This document shows, one piece after another, positions 8,526 through 17,260 of a stretch of DNA of 64,000 nucleotides. Source of the stretch: UQRS01 sp050946935 (lineage in GTDB: Bacteria; Bacillota; Clostridia; Oscillospirales; Acutalibacteraceae); NCBI GenBank assembly GCA_050946935.1, contig JBMNVR010000002.1, forward strand, positions 1 to 64,000, in the 5' to 3' direction. The notes under the pieces are model-generated. The model searched no databases. It worked only from the letters and a program-made list of their open reading frames with translations, and was not told where the DNA came from. The number at the start of each line of letters is the position of its first letter. Within the stretch, counting starts at the first letter, position 1. Made by a program: the position numbers and the translations under genes.

Positions 8526-9105
8526 CGTGTGTTTTGAGACGGCGGTGGGCACCGCCGCTCAGCTTGCGCCGGGCGATTTGCCGGAGGTTTGCTTTTCCGG
8601 CCGGTCGAATGTCGGCAAATCCTCTCTGCTTAATCGCGTCCTCGGGCGCAAGGCGCTCGCCCGGGTGAGCGGTCGTCCGGGCAAAACGGCGACCATCAAC
8701 TTCTACCGGTTGGAGGGGCTGCGTCTGGCCGATCTGCCGGGCTATGGCTTCGCCAAGGTCGCCCGGAGCGAGAAGGTGCGCTGGGGCAATATGATGGAGC
8801 GGTATTTTGGCAGCGACCGGCCGATCGCGCTGGTTATCCAATTGATCGACATGCGCCACAGCCCAAGCGAGGACGACCTCTATATGCTGCGCTTTTTGTG
8901 CGATGCCGGGCTGTCCTTTGCCGTCGCGCTGACCAAAAGCGATAAGCTGAACGTCTCGGAACGGGCGGCGCGTCTGTCCGCGCTGAAAACCGAGCTGGAT
9001 TTTCTGCCGCAAGGGACGCCGGTGATTCCGTTCTCGGCCACAAAAGGGGAGGGGACGGAGGAAATCCGTGGTCTGCTCGAAGCGGCAGCGAAAAGAGAAA
9101 GATAG
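8512..9105 (+). CDS. engB: ribosome biogenesis GTPase EngB/YsxC
   Basis: A 197-residue TrmE-Era-EngA-YihA-type GTPase needed for 50S subunit assembly. G1 is GRSNVGKS at residues 30-37, G3 is DLPGYG near 74 and G4 is TKSDK near 140. It starts inside the 3' end of lon, with AGGTAGGAGG upstream, so the two are translationally coupled. Normal family length. Confidence 0.96.
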   Translation: MNYNNVCFETAVGTAAQLAPGDLPEVCFSGRSNVGKSSLLNRVLGRKALARVSGRPGKTATINFYRLEGLRLADLPGYGFAKVARSEKVRWGNMMERYFGSDRPIALVIQLIDMRHSPSEDDLYMLRFLCDAGLSFAVALTKSDKLNVSERAARLSALKTELDFLPQGTPVIPFSATKGEGTEEIRGLLEAAAKRER

Positions 9106-9186
9106 AAAATTGTCGCGCGGCGGCATGATGGGGCGGGGAGTATCTCCTTTTATGCCAGGGCGCGGAAAGGTGTGGAATTTAAGAAA

Positions 9187-10479
9187 ATGATCAGCAATTG
9201 TTTTTCGGTGAACGAAAAGGGGCATCTGACCATCGGCGGTGCCGATACAGTAGAGCTGGCTCATGCATACGGCACGCCCCTTTATGTGCTGGATGAGGAA
9301 ACCATCCGCGATGCCTGCCGACGGTTTAAGGCGTCGATTGATAAAAATTATGGAAGGGGCGTGCCGCTTTACGCCAGCAAGGCCTTTTCCTGCAAAGAAA
9401 TTTATCGCGTTATGGAAAGTGAGGGGATCGACGCCGACGTGGTTTCGGGTGGGGAGATTTATACTGCTCTGGCAGCCGGTTTCCCGGCTGAGCGGATGTT
9501 CTTCCACGGCAACAACAAGTCGCCCGACGAGTTGGAACTGGCGCTGACGGAAAACGTTGGCCGTATTGTGGTCGACAATCTGACCGAGCTTGAAACGCTG
9601 GAGGAGCTGGCCAAAAAGCTTGGGAAAAGGCCGAAGATTCTCTTCCGCATCAAGCCGGGGGTCGACGCGCACACCCATGATTTTATCCGCACCGGACAGA
9701 TCGACAGCAAATTTGGTTTCGCGATCGAGAATGGAGAGGCGCTTGCCGCAGCAAAGGCTGCAGCGGCGGCCGAGCAGGTTGAGCTGGTCGGCGTACACTG
9801 TCACATCGGTTCCCAGATTTTTGAGTTGGAGCCGTTCATCCTCGCGGCGAAAATCATGCTTCAGTTTATGGCGCAGGTGCGGGAAGAGACCGGCATTTCC
9901 CTTTCTGAGCTCAACCTCGGCGGCGGCTTTGGCATCAAGTATCTGGAGAGCGACACGCCCCGGGAATATAACGAGTTTATGGACGCTGTCTCGGCCCAGA
10001 TCCACGAATCCTGCGCCGAGCTTGGGCTGGAGGTGCCGGCCGTCTTTATCGAGCCGGGCCGTTCGATTGTGGGACCCGCCGGCCTCACCCTCTATACCGT
10101 CGGTGCGATTAAGGAGATTGCGGGCGTCCGCACCTATCTGGCAGTGGACGGCGGTATGACCGACAACCCGCGGTATGCCCTCTATCAGGCACCGTATGAG
10201 GCAGTTGTAGCCAACAAGGCGGATCAGCCCCGCGATTTTGAGGTCACCATCGCCGGCAAGTGCTGCGAAAGCGGCGACCTGATCCAGGAAGGCGCGAAGA
10301 TTCAGCAGTGCAAAAGCGGAGATCTGCTGGCCGTGTTGGCGACTGGGGCCTATAACTACTCGATGGCCAGCAACTACAACCGTATTCCCCGGCCGGCCGT
10401 CGTGATGGTGCGGGACGGTCAGCCGCACCTGATTGTAAAACGGGAAAGCTATGCCGATCTGATCCGCAACGATTTGTAA
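9187..10479 (+). CDS. lysA: diaminopimelate decarboxylase
   Basis: PLP enzyme that decarboxylates meso-diaminopimelate to L-lysine, the last step of lysine synthesis. The 430-residue protein shows the fold type III pattern: the PLP lysine in YASKAF near residue 65, HIGSQ, the glycine loop GGGFGIKY, EPGRS, and the C-terminal active-site CCESGD. I chose ATG 9187; an in-frame GTG at 9172 is also possible but is too close to the AAGG motif. It is followed by a large palindrome that probably ends transcription. No other lysine genes are in the window. Confidence 0.93.
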   Translation: MISNCFSVNEKGHLTIGGADTVELAHAYGTPLYVLDEETIRDACRRFKASIDKNYGRGVPLYASKAFSCKEIYRVMESEGIDADVVSGGEIYTALAAGFPAERMFFHGNNKSPDELELALTENVGRIVVDNLTELETLEELAKKLGKRPKILFRIKPGVDAHTHDFIRTGQIDSKFGFAIENGEALAAAKAAAAAEQVELVGVHCHIGSQIFELEPFILAAKIMLQFMAQVREETGISLSELNLGGGFGIKYLESDTPREYNEFMDAVSAQIHESCAELGLEVPAVFIEPGRSIVGPAGLTLYTVGAIKEIAGVRTYLAVDGGMTDNPRYALYQAPYEAVVANKADQPRDFEVTIAGKCCESGDLIQEGAKIQQCKSGDLLAVLATGAYNYSMASNYNRIPRPAVVMVRDGQPHLIVKRESYADLIRNDL

Positions 10480-10505
10480 GTTTTTCTGTTATGGTGTAAA
10501 CAGCG

Positions 10506-10617
10506 AAACAGCGCACCCTCCGATTTCGAACTGCACCCCATTGGTTTAGACAAGTATGATATAATACTTGTACTAAGAAATGGGGTGCAGTTCATTTACA
10601 GAGGGTGCGCTGTTTTT
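10506..10617. repeat. nested palindromic element (MITE-like) or large terminator
   Basis: Three concentric inverted repeats share one centre: 10506-10520 with 10601-10615 (15 bp), 10528-10540 with 10581-10593 (13 bp), and 10550-10557 with 10564-10571 (8 bp). T6 follows at 10612-10617. As RNA it would form one rod of about 110 bases. It sits between the convergent genes lysA and mgtE. It may be a miniature mobile element now used as a terminator. Confidence 0.75.
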
Positions 10618-10748
10618 TATCCATTTGACGGTGTGTATTCGGGCGTTCGGCGGCCGATCGGGCTTGCTGCTTTGGCGCCTCCCAGTGCGGCGGCGCCAAA
10701 GCAGCATACTCCTTCACGGAAGCAACAACGGACGCATTCCGGTCGCCG
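10618..10748. other. short intergenic stretch, nothing recognised
   Basis: Contains a cggcgcc-rich inverted pair near 10660-10700 (ttggcgcc / ggcgccaaa, about 10672-10701) that could terminate mgtE transcription. No gene seen. Confidence 0.3.
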
Positions 10749-12110
10749 TTATAATCCGAGGATAGCAGTCGCAATATACAGATAGACAAAAAGCGAAATG
10801 GCGTCGACAATGGTGGTGATGAACGGGCTGGACATGACCGCCGGGTCAAAGCCGAGCTTTTTGGCAAACAGCGGAAGCGTACATCCGATCAGCTTGGCGA
10901 CAAACACCGTTACAACAAGCGTCAGACAAACGACCAGCGCAACCGGGACGGCTACGCGATCGATCAGCAAAATCTTGACAAAATTTGCTGCGGCAAGCGT
11001 GACACCGCAGATCATGCCGACCCGCATTTCCTTCCAGATCACGCGAAAAATATCCCGGAATTCCACATCGCCGAGAGAAAGACTGCGGATAATGGTGACC
11101 GATGACTGTCCGCCCGAGTTGCCGCCCGTGTCCATCAGCATGGGAATGAAAGCGATCAGGGCGGGCACGACGGCCAGTGAATCCTCAAATTTTGTCAGGA
11201 TTGTGCCGGTAAACGTGGCCGAAATCATGAGGAACAACAACCAGGGAATCCGCGCCCGGAACAGCTCAAACACCCCGGTTTTCAGGTACGGTTTGTCGTT
11301 GGAGGGCGAGATGGCAGCCATCTTCTCAATATCCTCGGTCGCCTCGTCCTGCAAAACGTCGATGGCATCGTCAACCGTGACAATGCCGATCAACCTTTGT
11401 TCGTCGTCAACCACCGGCATGGCGAGAAAATCGTATTTGTTAAATTTGTTGGCGACATCCTCTTTATCCTCCCAGGTGTGGATAAAGATTGGGTTGGCAT
11501 CCATGATATCTGCGATGAGCGCGTCGTCGGCGGCCAAAAGCAGATCCTTGACCGTGACGATGCCGACCAGCACTCGGTCGTCCGCCATGACATAGCAGGT
11601 GTAGATCGTCTCCTTATCAAAGCCGGTCCTGCGAATGCGGAGAATGGCTTCCTCTGCTGTCATGTCGGGCAACAGGCTGACATACTCGATGGTCATGATG
11701 CTGCCGGCACTGTCCTCCGGATATTTCAGGATTTCATTGATCATCTTGCGGGTTTCGGGATGGGTGTTCGCGAGAATGCGCTTGACCACATTGGCCGGCA
11801 TTTCCTCCACAATATCGACCGCGTCGTCGAGGTATAATTCGTCCAAAACCTCTTTCAGCTCGTTGTCCGAAAAGCCCTGGATCAGCATTTCCTGCAAATC
11901 GGCGTCCATTTCGACAAAAGCTTCGGCAGCGAGTTCTTTGGGAAGCAGGCGGAAAATCAAAGGGAGCATGGCTTCGTCCAGATCTTCAAACAGGGCCGCG
12001 ATGTCCGCCGGATTCATCGTGGCCAGCACCTCGCGCAGGGCGGTGTACTTCTTGCCCTCGAGCAGCGAGGCGATGGTTTTCAAAAGAATTGTGGTGTTGT
12101 TTTCTTCCAA
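10749..12110 (-). CDS. mgtE: magnesium transporter MgtE
   Basis: A 453-residue inner-membrane Mg2+ channel. The order is: acidic N domain (about 1-125), paired CBS domains (about 130-255) that sense cytoplasmic Mg2+, then five predicted membrane segments (about 280-453), with the family signature PMLMDTGGNSGGQSS and the pore-lining end DPAVMSSPFITTIVDA. The start codon is TTG at 12110-12108, set by AAGGAGGG seven bases upstream; a longer version would include that site. The long leader contains an intrinsic terminator and a hairpin over the ribosome binding site, suggesting regulation, plausibly by Mg2+. Confidence 0.93.
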   Translation of the reverse strand: MEENNTTILLKTIASLLEGKKYTALREVLATMNPADIAALFEDLDEAMLPLIFRLLPKELAAEAFVEMDADLQEMLIQGFSDNELKEVLDELYLDDAVDIVEEMPANVVKRILANTHPETRKMINEILKYPEDSAGSIMTIEYVSLLPDMTAEEAILRIRRTGFDKETIYTCYVMADDRVLVGIVTVKDLLLAADDALIADIMDANPIFIHTWEDKEDVANKFNKYDFLAMPVVDDEQRLIGIVTVDDAIDVLQDEATEDIEKMAAISPSNDKPYLKTGVFELFRARIPWLLFLMISATFTGTILTKFEDSLAVVPALIAFIPMLMDTGGNSGGQSSVTIIRSLSLGDVEFRDIFRVIWKEMRVGMICGVTLAAANFVKILLIDRVAVPVALVVCLTLVVTVFVAKLIGCTLPLFAKKLGFDPAVMSSPFITTIVDAISLFVYLYIATAILGL

Positions 12111-12119
12111 TACAAATCC

Positions 12120-12140
12120 CTCCTTGTGTGCCGCAAGGAG
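12120..12140 (-). promoter_or_regulatory. hairpin that covers the mgtE ribosome binding site
   Basis: On the reverse strand CTCCTTG and CAAGGAG pair perfectly around cggcaca. The second arm is the Shine-Dalgarno sequence for the TTG start. Confidence 0.55.
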
Positions 12141-12162
12141 CGAATATGGAAAATCAGGCGGC

Positions 12163-12192
12163 AAAATGGACGCCGCATAAGGCGGGGTCCAT
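12163..12192 (-). terminator. attenuator terminator in the mgtE leader
   Basis: On the reverse strand ATGGAC...GTCCAT with inner ccgc/gcgg is followed by TTTT. It lies inside the leader, upstream of the start codon. Confidence 0.6.
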
Positions 12193-12429
12193 GCGCTCGT
12201 TTTCTGATTTTACACTTCGCCCCCCGGGCTTTGTACTGCCATTACTGCTGGCATCCATTTTGTTCACCTACCGTTTTCTGAAAGTATATTCTGCCCGGAT
12301 TTTCAAAAGAAAAGCGGACAGTGCCGCCGAAAAACAGATAAAAACAAACGGTGGGCTTTTTGCTGTTTGAAAACAACCACCGTTTGGCAAATGCTTTTTG
12401 AAAAAAGCTGTTTTATCTGTTTTTTAACT
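12193..12429 (-). promoter_or_regulatory. mgtE 5' leader, possible metal-sensing RNA
   Basis: The transcript from the promoter at 12436-12464 would have about 320 leader bases. It includes a large inverted pair (aaacagataaaa with ttttatctgttt, enclosing aaacggtgg with ccaccgttt) before the attenuator. I looked for the M-box (ykoK) consensus and did not find a convincing match. Confidence 0.4.
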
Positions 12430-12435
12430 GTTTCT

Positions 12436-12464
12436 ATAGTATTCTTTCCCACCCGGTTTGTCAA
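12436..12464 (-). promoter_or_regulatory. sigma-A promoter of mgtE
   Basis: On the reverse strand TTGACA (12464-12459), a 17-base spacer and TACTAT (12441-12436). Confidence 0.75.
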
Positions 12465-12486
12465 CCTTTTCTTGCCGGGTTTTGCC

Positions 12487-12511
12487 TTTGCAAATTGCAC
12501 AAATTTGCAAA
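12487..12511. promoter_or_regulatory. palindrome between divergent mgtE and polA promoters
   Basis: TTTGCAAATT and AATTTGCAAA flank a four- to five-base centre. It lies about 23 bases upstream of the mgtE -35 box and could be an operator. No regulator is known. Confidence 0.35.
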
Positions 12512-12645
12512 CGCCCCGCGCAGCGGCCGAATTTTATATCTGAATATAAAAAGAATACAGACGGTTTGTACGGGCTGTGTGCAATCCGGGTATACTACCT
12601 GTAAAAAATCGGTTTTTTGGAAAGATAAGCTTATTGGTCTTTCTA

Positions 12646-12674
12646 TTGCAAAATCCTCTGGCGGCGTATATAAT
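12646..12674 (+). promoter_or_regulatory. sigma-A promoter of polA
   Basis: TTGCAA at 12646-12651, a 17-base spacer and TATAAT at 12669-12674. Confidence 0.7.
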
Positions 12675-12772
12675 AAATTTAAGTATAGTCTGCCGACGGC
12701 AGGAAAAACTTGGATATACGCGAGCACAAAACGGCGATTTTTCTTTGCTCGATTTTGAAAGGATGTAACCTC

Positions 12773-15346
12773 ATGAAGCTTTTGGCGCTGGACGGAAACA
12801 GCATCATCAACCGGGCCTTTTACGGCGTCCGGCCGCTGACCACCCGGGACGGCCGGCACACCAACGCCGTATTCGGTTTTATCAATATTTTAAACCGATT
12901 GATGGAGACTGAGGCGCCCGACGGTGTGGCGGTGGCTTTTGATCTGCGCGCCCCCACCTTCCGACACGGGATGTACAGTGCCTATAAGGCGGGGCGCAAA
13001 GGCATGCCGGACGAGCTGGCCGAGCAGCTTCCCATGCTGAAGGAGGCGCTGGCCGCCATGGGCCATCACTGCATCGAATGCGAGGGGTACGAGGCCGATG
13101 ACATACTTGGCACGCTGGCCGCGGCGGCTGAGGAGAGCGGGAATACCTGCGTCATTTCGACCGGAGACCGTGATTCCCTCCAACTGGTGAGTCCCCTGAC
13201 CCGGGTGCTGTTGGCCGCAACGCGGCAGGGCCGACCGGAGATTGTGCCCTTTGACGAGGCCGCCATCCATGAAAAATACGGGATTTCTCCGCCCCAGATG
13301 ATTGAACTCAAGGCTCTTATGGGGGACAGCTCGGACAACATTCCCGGCGTTCCCGGCGTGGGGGAGAAAACCGCCTCTGATCTGATCGTCCGGTTTCACG
13401 ATATCGACGCGATTTATGAGAATTTGGATGAGCTGGATATTAAGGAAGGGGTGCGCGCCAAGCTGCGTGCCGGGCGGGAGAGTGCCTTCCTCAGCCGAGA
13501 GCTGGGCACGATTGTTCGGGACGTCCCAATCGAAAGAGATGTGTCTGCCTACCGCAGTCTTCCCTGCGACAAGCCGCGGCTGGCGGCCATCTTCCGCGAT
13601 CTGGAGTTTAAAAAGCTGCTGGAGAAATTCGGATTGGAGGGGGTCAAGCCCGACGGCGGCCGCCCGTCGCCGGAGGAGACGGAAACGGTCGCTTCCCAAA
13701 AGCCGGCCCCTTTTGCCGAGGTAGCCGAAGCCGCGGCCGGTACCGGCACGGTCGATCTGGTGCCTGCGGAGGATGGCTTTGCCTTCCTTGTCGGCGCAGG
13801 AGGACTGGCCTGCCGGGTTTCTACCGACAATTTTGAGGAGGCCGCCGCCCTCCGCGCTCTCTTGCAGAACGAAAGGATCGGCAAGCGGCTCCCCTCGGCC
13901 AAGAATTTTTACCACTGGTGCGAGGGGCAGGGGATTTCCCCCGCCGGCATTTGCTTCGACGCCGAGGTGGCCGGCTATCTCCTTCGTCCCGGGGCGCACA
14001 GCTACACGACAGAAGAGCTGGCGGTTTCCTGCTGTGTGAGCGCGCCGGAGGGAGAGGCCTTTCCCGAGCTGTTTCTGCATACGGCCGTCTGCGACCGGCT
14101 GGCGGCCGAGTTGGAGCGGCAAGGCATGCACGATCTGTATTATACGATAGAGCTGCCGCTTACCCGCGTCCTCGCCGGGATGGAGACGGCCGGTTTCCGG
14201 GTGGATACCGGGGGTCTGCGCGCCTATGGCGCCGAGCTGTCGGCGCGGGTGGCCGCACTTCAAGCTGAAATCTACGACCTGGTCGGATACGAATTCAACC
14301 TGAACTCTCCAAAGCAGCTTGGAGAGGCGCTTTTTGTCAAGCTCGGCCTGCCGGCGAAGAAAAAGACCAAAAGCGGATATTCGACCGGGGCCGAGGTGCT
14401 GGAGGAGCTGCGCTATGCCCATCCGGCGGTCGACCTTCTGCTGCAATACCGGCAGCTTGCCAAGCTGCAGTCCACCTACTGCGACGCGCTGGCAGACAGG
14501 GCCGACCGAGGCGGGCGGATTCACTCGACCCTGATTCAGACCGAGACGCGCACCGGCCGCATCAGCTCGGCCGAGCCGAATCTGCAAAATATCCCCGTCC
14601 GGCAGGAGGAGGGGCGACAGCTCCGCAAATTTTTCGGTGCGGCCGATGGGTACCTTCTCTGCGACGCGGATTATTCGCAGATCGAGCTGCGGGTGCTGGC
14701 TCATATGGCAGAGGACGAAACCATGATCGACGCCTTTTTGCAGGGCAGGGATATCCACACTACCACGGCGGCGCAGGTGTTTGGCCTCCCGCCCGAGATG
14801 GTGACGCCCGCCATGCGCAGCCGAGCCAAAGCAGTCAATTTTGGCATTGTGTACGGCATCGGCGCCTTTTCGCTGGCTAAGGACATCGGGGTGACAAGGA
14901 AAGAGGCAGAGGCCTATATTCAAAGCTATTTCGCCACCTATGCCGGGGTCAGGCGGTTTATGGAGCGGTCGGTCGAAGCAGCGCGGGAGACCGGCTATGC
15001 TGTCACGGCCTACGGCCGGCGGCGGGAGCTGCCCGAGCTGAAGGCCTCCAACGCCAATCTGCGCGGCTTTGGGGAGCGGGTGGCCCGCAACATGCCGATC
15101 CAGGGCACGGCCGCCGACATCATCAAGATCGCCATGCTGCGCGTGTCCGACCGGCTGACGCGCGAAGGGCTTGACGCGCGGCTGATTATGCAGGTGCACG
15201 ACGAGCTGATTGTGGAGGCGAGAGCCGACCTTGCAGAGCCGGTCTGCCGTCTGCTGGAAGAGGAGATGGCGGCCGCCGCCTCTCTGCGCGTACCGCTGGT
15301 CGTAGAGGCGCACAGCGGTAAAACCTGGTACGACGCGAAGGGCTGA
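12773..15346 (+). CDS. polA: DNA polymerase I
   Basis: An 857-residue family A polymerase for Okazaki fragment processing and repair. The order is: 5'-3' exonuclease (about 1-290, with DGNS, DRDSLQL and the HhH segment GVPGVGEKTA), a degenerate 3'-5' exonuclease-like region (about 310-460) in which I do not see the full acidic set, then the polymerase with motif A DADYSQIELR, motif B RSRAKAVNFGIVYG and motif C VHDE. The start at 12773 follows GAAAGGA; the longer open frame upstream has no supporting site. Probably starts a transcript that continues toward the deacetylase. Confidence 0.96.
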   Translation: MKLLALDGNSIINRAFYGVRPLTTRDGRHTNAVFGFINILNRLMETEAPDGVAVAFDLRAPTFRHGMYSAYKAGRKGMPDELAEQLPMLKEALAAMGHHCIECEGYEADDILGTLAAAAEESGNTCVISTGDRDSLQLVSPLTRVLLAATRQGRPEIVPFDEAAIHEKYGISPPQMIELKALMGDSSDNIPGVPGVGEKTASDLIVRFHDIDAIYENLDELDIKEGVRAKLRAGRESAFLSRELGTIVRDVPIERDVSAYRSLPCDKPRLAAIFRDLEFKKLLEKFGLEGVKPDGGRPSPEETETVASQKPAPFAEVAEAAAGTGTVDLVPAEDGFAFLVGAGGLACRVSTDNFEEAAALRALLQNERIGKRLPSAKNFYHWCEGQGISPAGICFDAEVAGYLLRPGAHSYTTEELAVSCCVSAPEGEAFPELFLHTAVCDRLAAELERQGMHDLYYTIELPLTRVLAGMETAGFRVDTGGLRAYGAELSARVAALQAEIYDLVGYEFNLNSPKQLGEALFVKLGLPAKKKTKSGYSTGAEVLEELRYAHPAVDLLLQYRQLAKLQSTYCDALADRADRGGRIHSTLIQTETRTGRISSAEPNLQNIPVRQEEGRQLRKFFGAADGYLLCDADYSQIELRVLAHMAEDETMIDAFLQGRDIHTTTAAQVFGLPPEMVTPAMRSRAKAVNFGIVYGIGAFSLAKDIGVTRKEAEAYIQSYFATYAGVRRFMERSVEAARETGYAVTAYGRRRELPELKASNANLRGFGERVARNMPIQGTAADIIKIAMLRVSDRLTREGLDARLIMQVHDELIVEARADLAEPVCRLLEEEMAAAASLRVPLVVEAHSGKTWYDAKG

Positions 15347-15459
15347 GCAAAGGTCTATTTTGATAATGTTATGTAAATATATGTTTGAGATTATCCTTTA
15401 AAATAAAAGAAATATGTTTTACTACAAATAATTTATGTAAACTTGAAAGGATGGTTGGT

Positions 15460-16284
15460 ATGAAGATACGGAGGCTCTATCCCGGCGGCCGGCCGAAGGC
15501 CCTCACCCTGAGCTATGACGACGGCATCGAGCAGGATCGCCGCTTTGTGGAGATTTTGAACCGTCATGGCCTGAAATGCACCTTTAACCTGAATTCCGAG
15601 CTGCTGGTGCGGCGCGACCGCTGGTATTGCAGGGAGGTGGAGGTTGTCCGGATGGATCCGGAGACGCTGCCGGCGCTCTATCGTGGGCATGAGGCGGCAC
15701 TGCACATGGCTACCCATCCACACCCGACTGAGCTCTCTGACGCCGACCTGCGGCGGGAGACGGCCGACGACATGGCCTTTCACACCCGGCTGTTCGGCTA
15801 TCCCGTGTGCGGGATGGCCTATCCGTTCGGAGAATATGACGAGCGGGTGATCGGCCTTTTGGAGGAGATGGGGGTTGCCTATGCTCGGACGGTGCATTCC
15901 ACCCACGATTTCTCCCTGCCCGGGCGGTGGCTGGAGTGGCATCCGACCGTCCACCATACCGAGCGGGAGGCTGAGCCTCTTTTTGAGGCGTTTATGCAGA
16001 CCGACAGCGAGCTGGCGCTTTTCTATCTCTGGGGCCACAGCTATGAATTCGATGTGGATCAAGAGTGGGAACGGATCGAGTCACTGTGCGCCCGCATGGC
16101 TGACCAGCCGGATATTTTCTACGCCACGAATATGGAGATTTACACCTACATTTCGGCCCTTCGCCGGCTGGAGGTTGCCGACTTAAAGTTACATAATCCG
16201 ACGGAGCAGACGCTTTGGGTCGAAGCCGACGGAGAGGTCATCCGCCTTGGCGCGGGTGAAACCTGTCGGTTGAGGGAGGGGTAA
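15460..16284 (+). CDS. polysaccharide deacetylase family protein
   Basis: A 274-residue NodB-fold protein. The metal-binding pattern is visible: Asp20-Asp21 in LSYDDG and two histidines in HMATHPHP (residues 82-88), followed by the YPFGEYDERV segment typical of the family. Members remove N- or O-acetyl groups from peptidoglycan or other glycans. No signal peptide is visible, so this one would be cytoplasmic unless exported otherwise. The ATG at 15460 follows GAAAGG by nine bases. Six bases separate it from the phosphatase gene, so they form an operon. Substrate unknown. Confidence 0.85.
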   Translation: MKIRRLYPGGRPKALTLSYDDGIEQDRRFVEILNRHGLKCTFNLNSELLVRRDRWYCREVEVVRMDPETLPALYRGHEAALHMATHPHPTELSDADLRRETADDMAFHTRLFGYPVCGMAYPFGEYDERVIGLLEEMGVAYARTVHSTHDFSLPGRWLEWHPTVHHTEREAEPLFEAFMQTDSELALFYLWGHSYEFDVDQEWERIESLCARMADQPDIFYATNMEIYTYISALRRLEVADLKLHNPTEQTLWVEADGEVIRLGAGETCRLREG

Positions 16285-16290
16285 TCCCCG

Positions 16291-16722
16291 ATGAAAATCA
16301 TTTTTGTCTGTACCGGCAACACCTGCCGCAGTCCGATGGCCGAGGGTCTTTTCAAAGCCTTTCTGCGCGAGCGGGGGATCGGCGGGGTCGAGGTTCTCTC
16401 GGCGGGGCTTGCCGCCTTTCCGGGTGCGCCGGCATCGGAAAAATCGGTGGCCGCCATGGCGGAGGTGGGCATAGACATCTCCGACCACCGGGCTGCGCCC
16501 TTGTCGCCCGGGATGCTGGACGCCGATCGTATTCTCACCATGACGGCGGAACAGAGGGCGGTGCTGGCCTCTCTTCCGGTCTCGGTGGAGACCATGCCGA
16601 TCGAAATTCCCGACCCCTACGGCGGCAGTTTGGAGGATTATCGCCGCTGTCGGGATACGATCGCCGCCGCTCTGCCGGAGATTGCGCGGCGTCTCTGCCT
16701 GATCGGGGAGGCGCAGTCATGA
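16291..16722 (+). CDS. low-molecular-weight protein phosphatase, YwlE-like
   Basis: A 143-residue phosphatase with the P-loop CTGNTCRS (Cys7 to Arg13) and the general-acid loop DPYGG near residue 110. The threonine at position 11 in the P-loop is the residue that gives B. subtilis YwlE its preference for phospho-arginine over phospho-tyrosine, so arginine phosphatase activity is plausible. No McsB arginine kinase is in this window. The stop overlaps the rimI start as ATGA. Confidence 0.88.
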   Translation: MKIIFVCTGNTCRSPMAEGLFKAFLRERGIGGVEVLSAGLAAFPGAPASEKSVAAMAEVGIDISDHRAAPLSPGMLDADRILTMTAEQRAVLASLPVSVETMPIEIPDPYGGSLEDYRRCRDTIAAALPEIARRLCLIGEAQS

Positions 16723-17204
16723 GAATCCGGCCGATGGAGTCTGCCGACATTCCGGCCGCCGTCCGGGTGGAGATTGCCTGCTTTTCCGCGCCCTGGTCGG
16801 CTGCGGCGTTTGCCTCCTCCCTGGCGTCGGGGAACACCTTCTTCCTTCTGGCCGAGGATAAGGGCGCGCCGGCCGGGTACATTGGCGTGCAGCTTTTGCC
16901 TCCGGAGGGGGATATCCTCAACCTCGCCGTATTGCCGGAATACCGGCGTCAGGGCGTCGGCCGCGCCTTGCTGGAGGCGGCGCTTGTACGCTGCCGGGCA
17001 GGCGGCGCCGACGCGGTCATGCTGGAGGTTCGCGCCTCTAACACGGCGGCACAGCGGCTCTATGCCTCCGCCGGATTCCGGCCGGTCGGGCGGCGGAAAG
17101 ATTTTTACACCGCCCCGGCGGAGGATGCGCTGCTGATGCGGGTGCAGCTTGGGGATCCGGACGGCGGAATGCCTCTTGCAACACGGCGGGAATCGGACGG
17201 ATAA
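16719..17204 (+). CDS. rimI: ribosomal protein S18 alanine N-acetyltransferase-like GNAT
   Basis: A 161-residue GNAT acetyltransferase. The acetyl-CoA loop is YRRQGVGRALLEAA, followed by LEVRASNTAAQRLYASAGF, the usual RimI ending. RimI acetylates the N-terminal alanine of ribosomal protein S18. It lies just before tsaD, a common arrangement, although tsaB and tsaE are not here. It overlaps the phosphatase gene by four bases. Confidence 0.88.
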   Translation: MRIRPMESADIPAAVRVEIACFSAPWSAAAFASSLASGNTFFLLAEDKGAPAGYIGVQLLPPEGDILNLAVLPEYRRQGVGRALLEAALVRCRAGGADAVMLEVRASNTAAQRLYASAGFRPVGRRKDFYTAPAEDALLMRVQLGDPDGGMPLATRRESDG

Positions 17205-17260
17205 AATTCCGGCTTTGGCGCGCTGCGCCATATAAACCCAACGGAAGAAGGGAACAATCC

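Noticed and set aside
10585..10785. Small open frames after lysA
   Set aside because: They begin inside the palindrome and lack ribosome binding sites.
12193..12429. M-box (ykoK) riboswitch upstream of mgtE
   Set aside because: A ggtaggtgaac segment looked similar at first, but the other conserved blocks could not be placed. Kept only as an unidentified leader.
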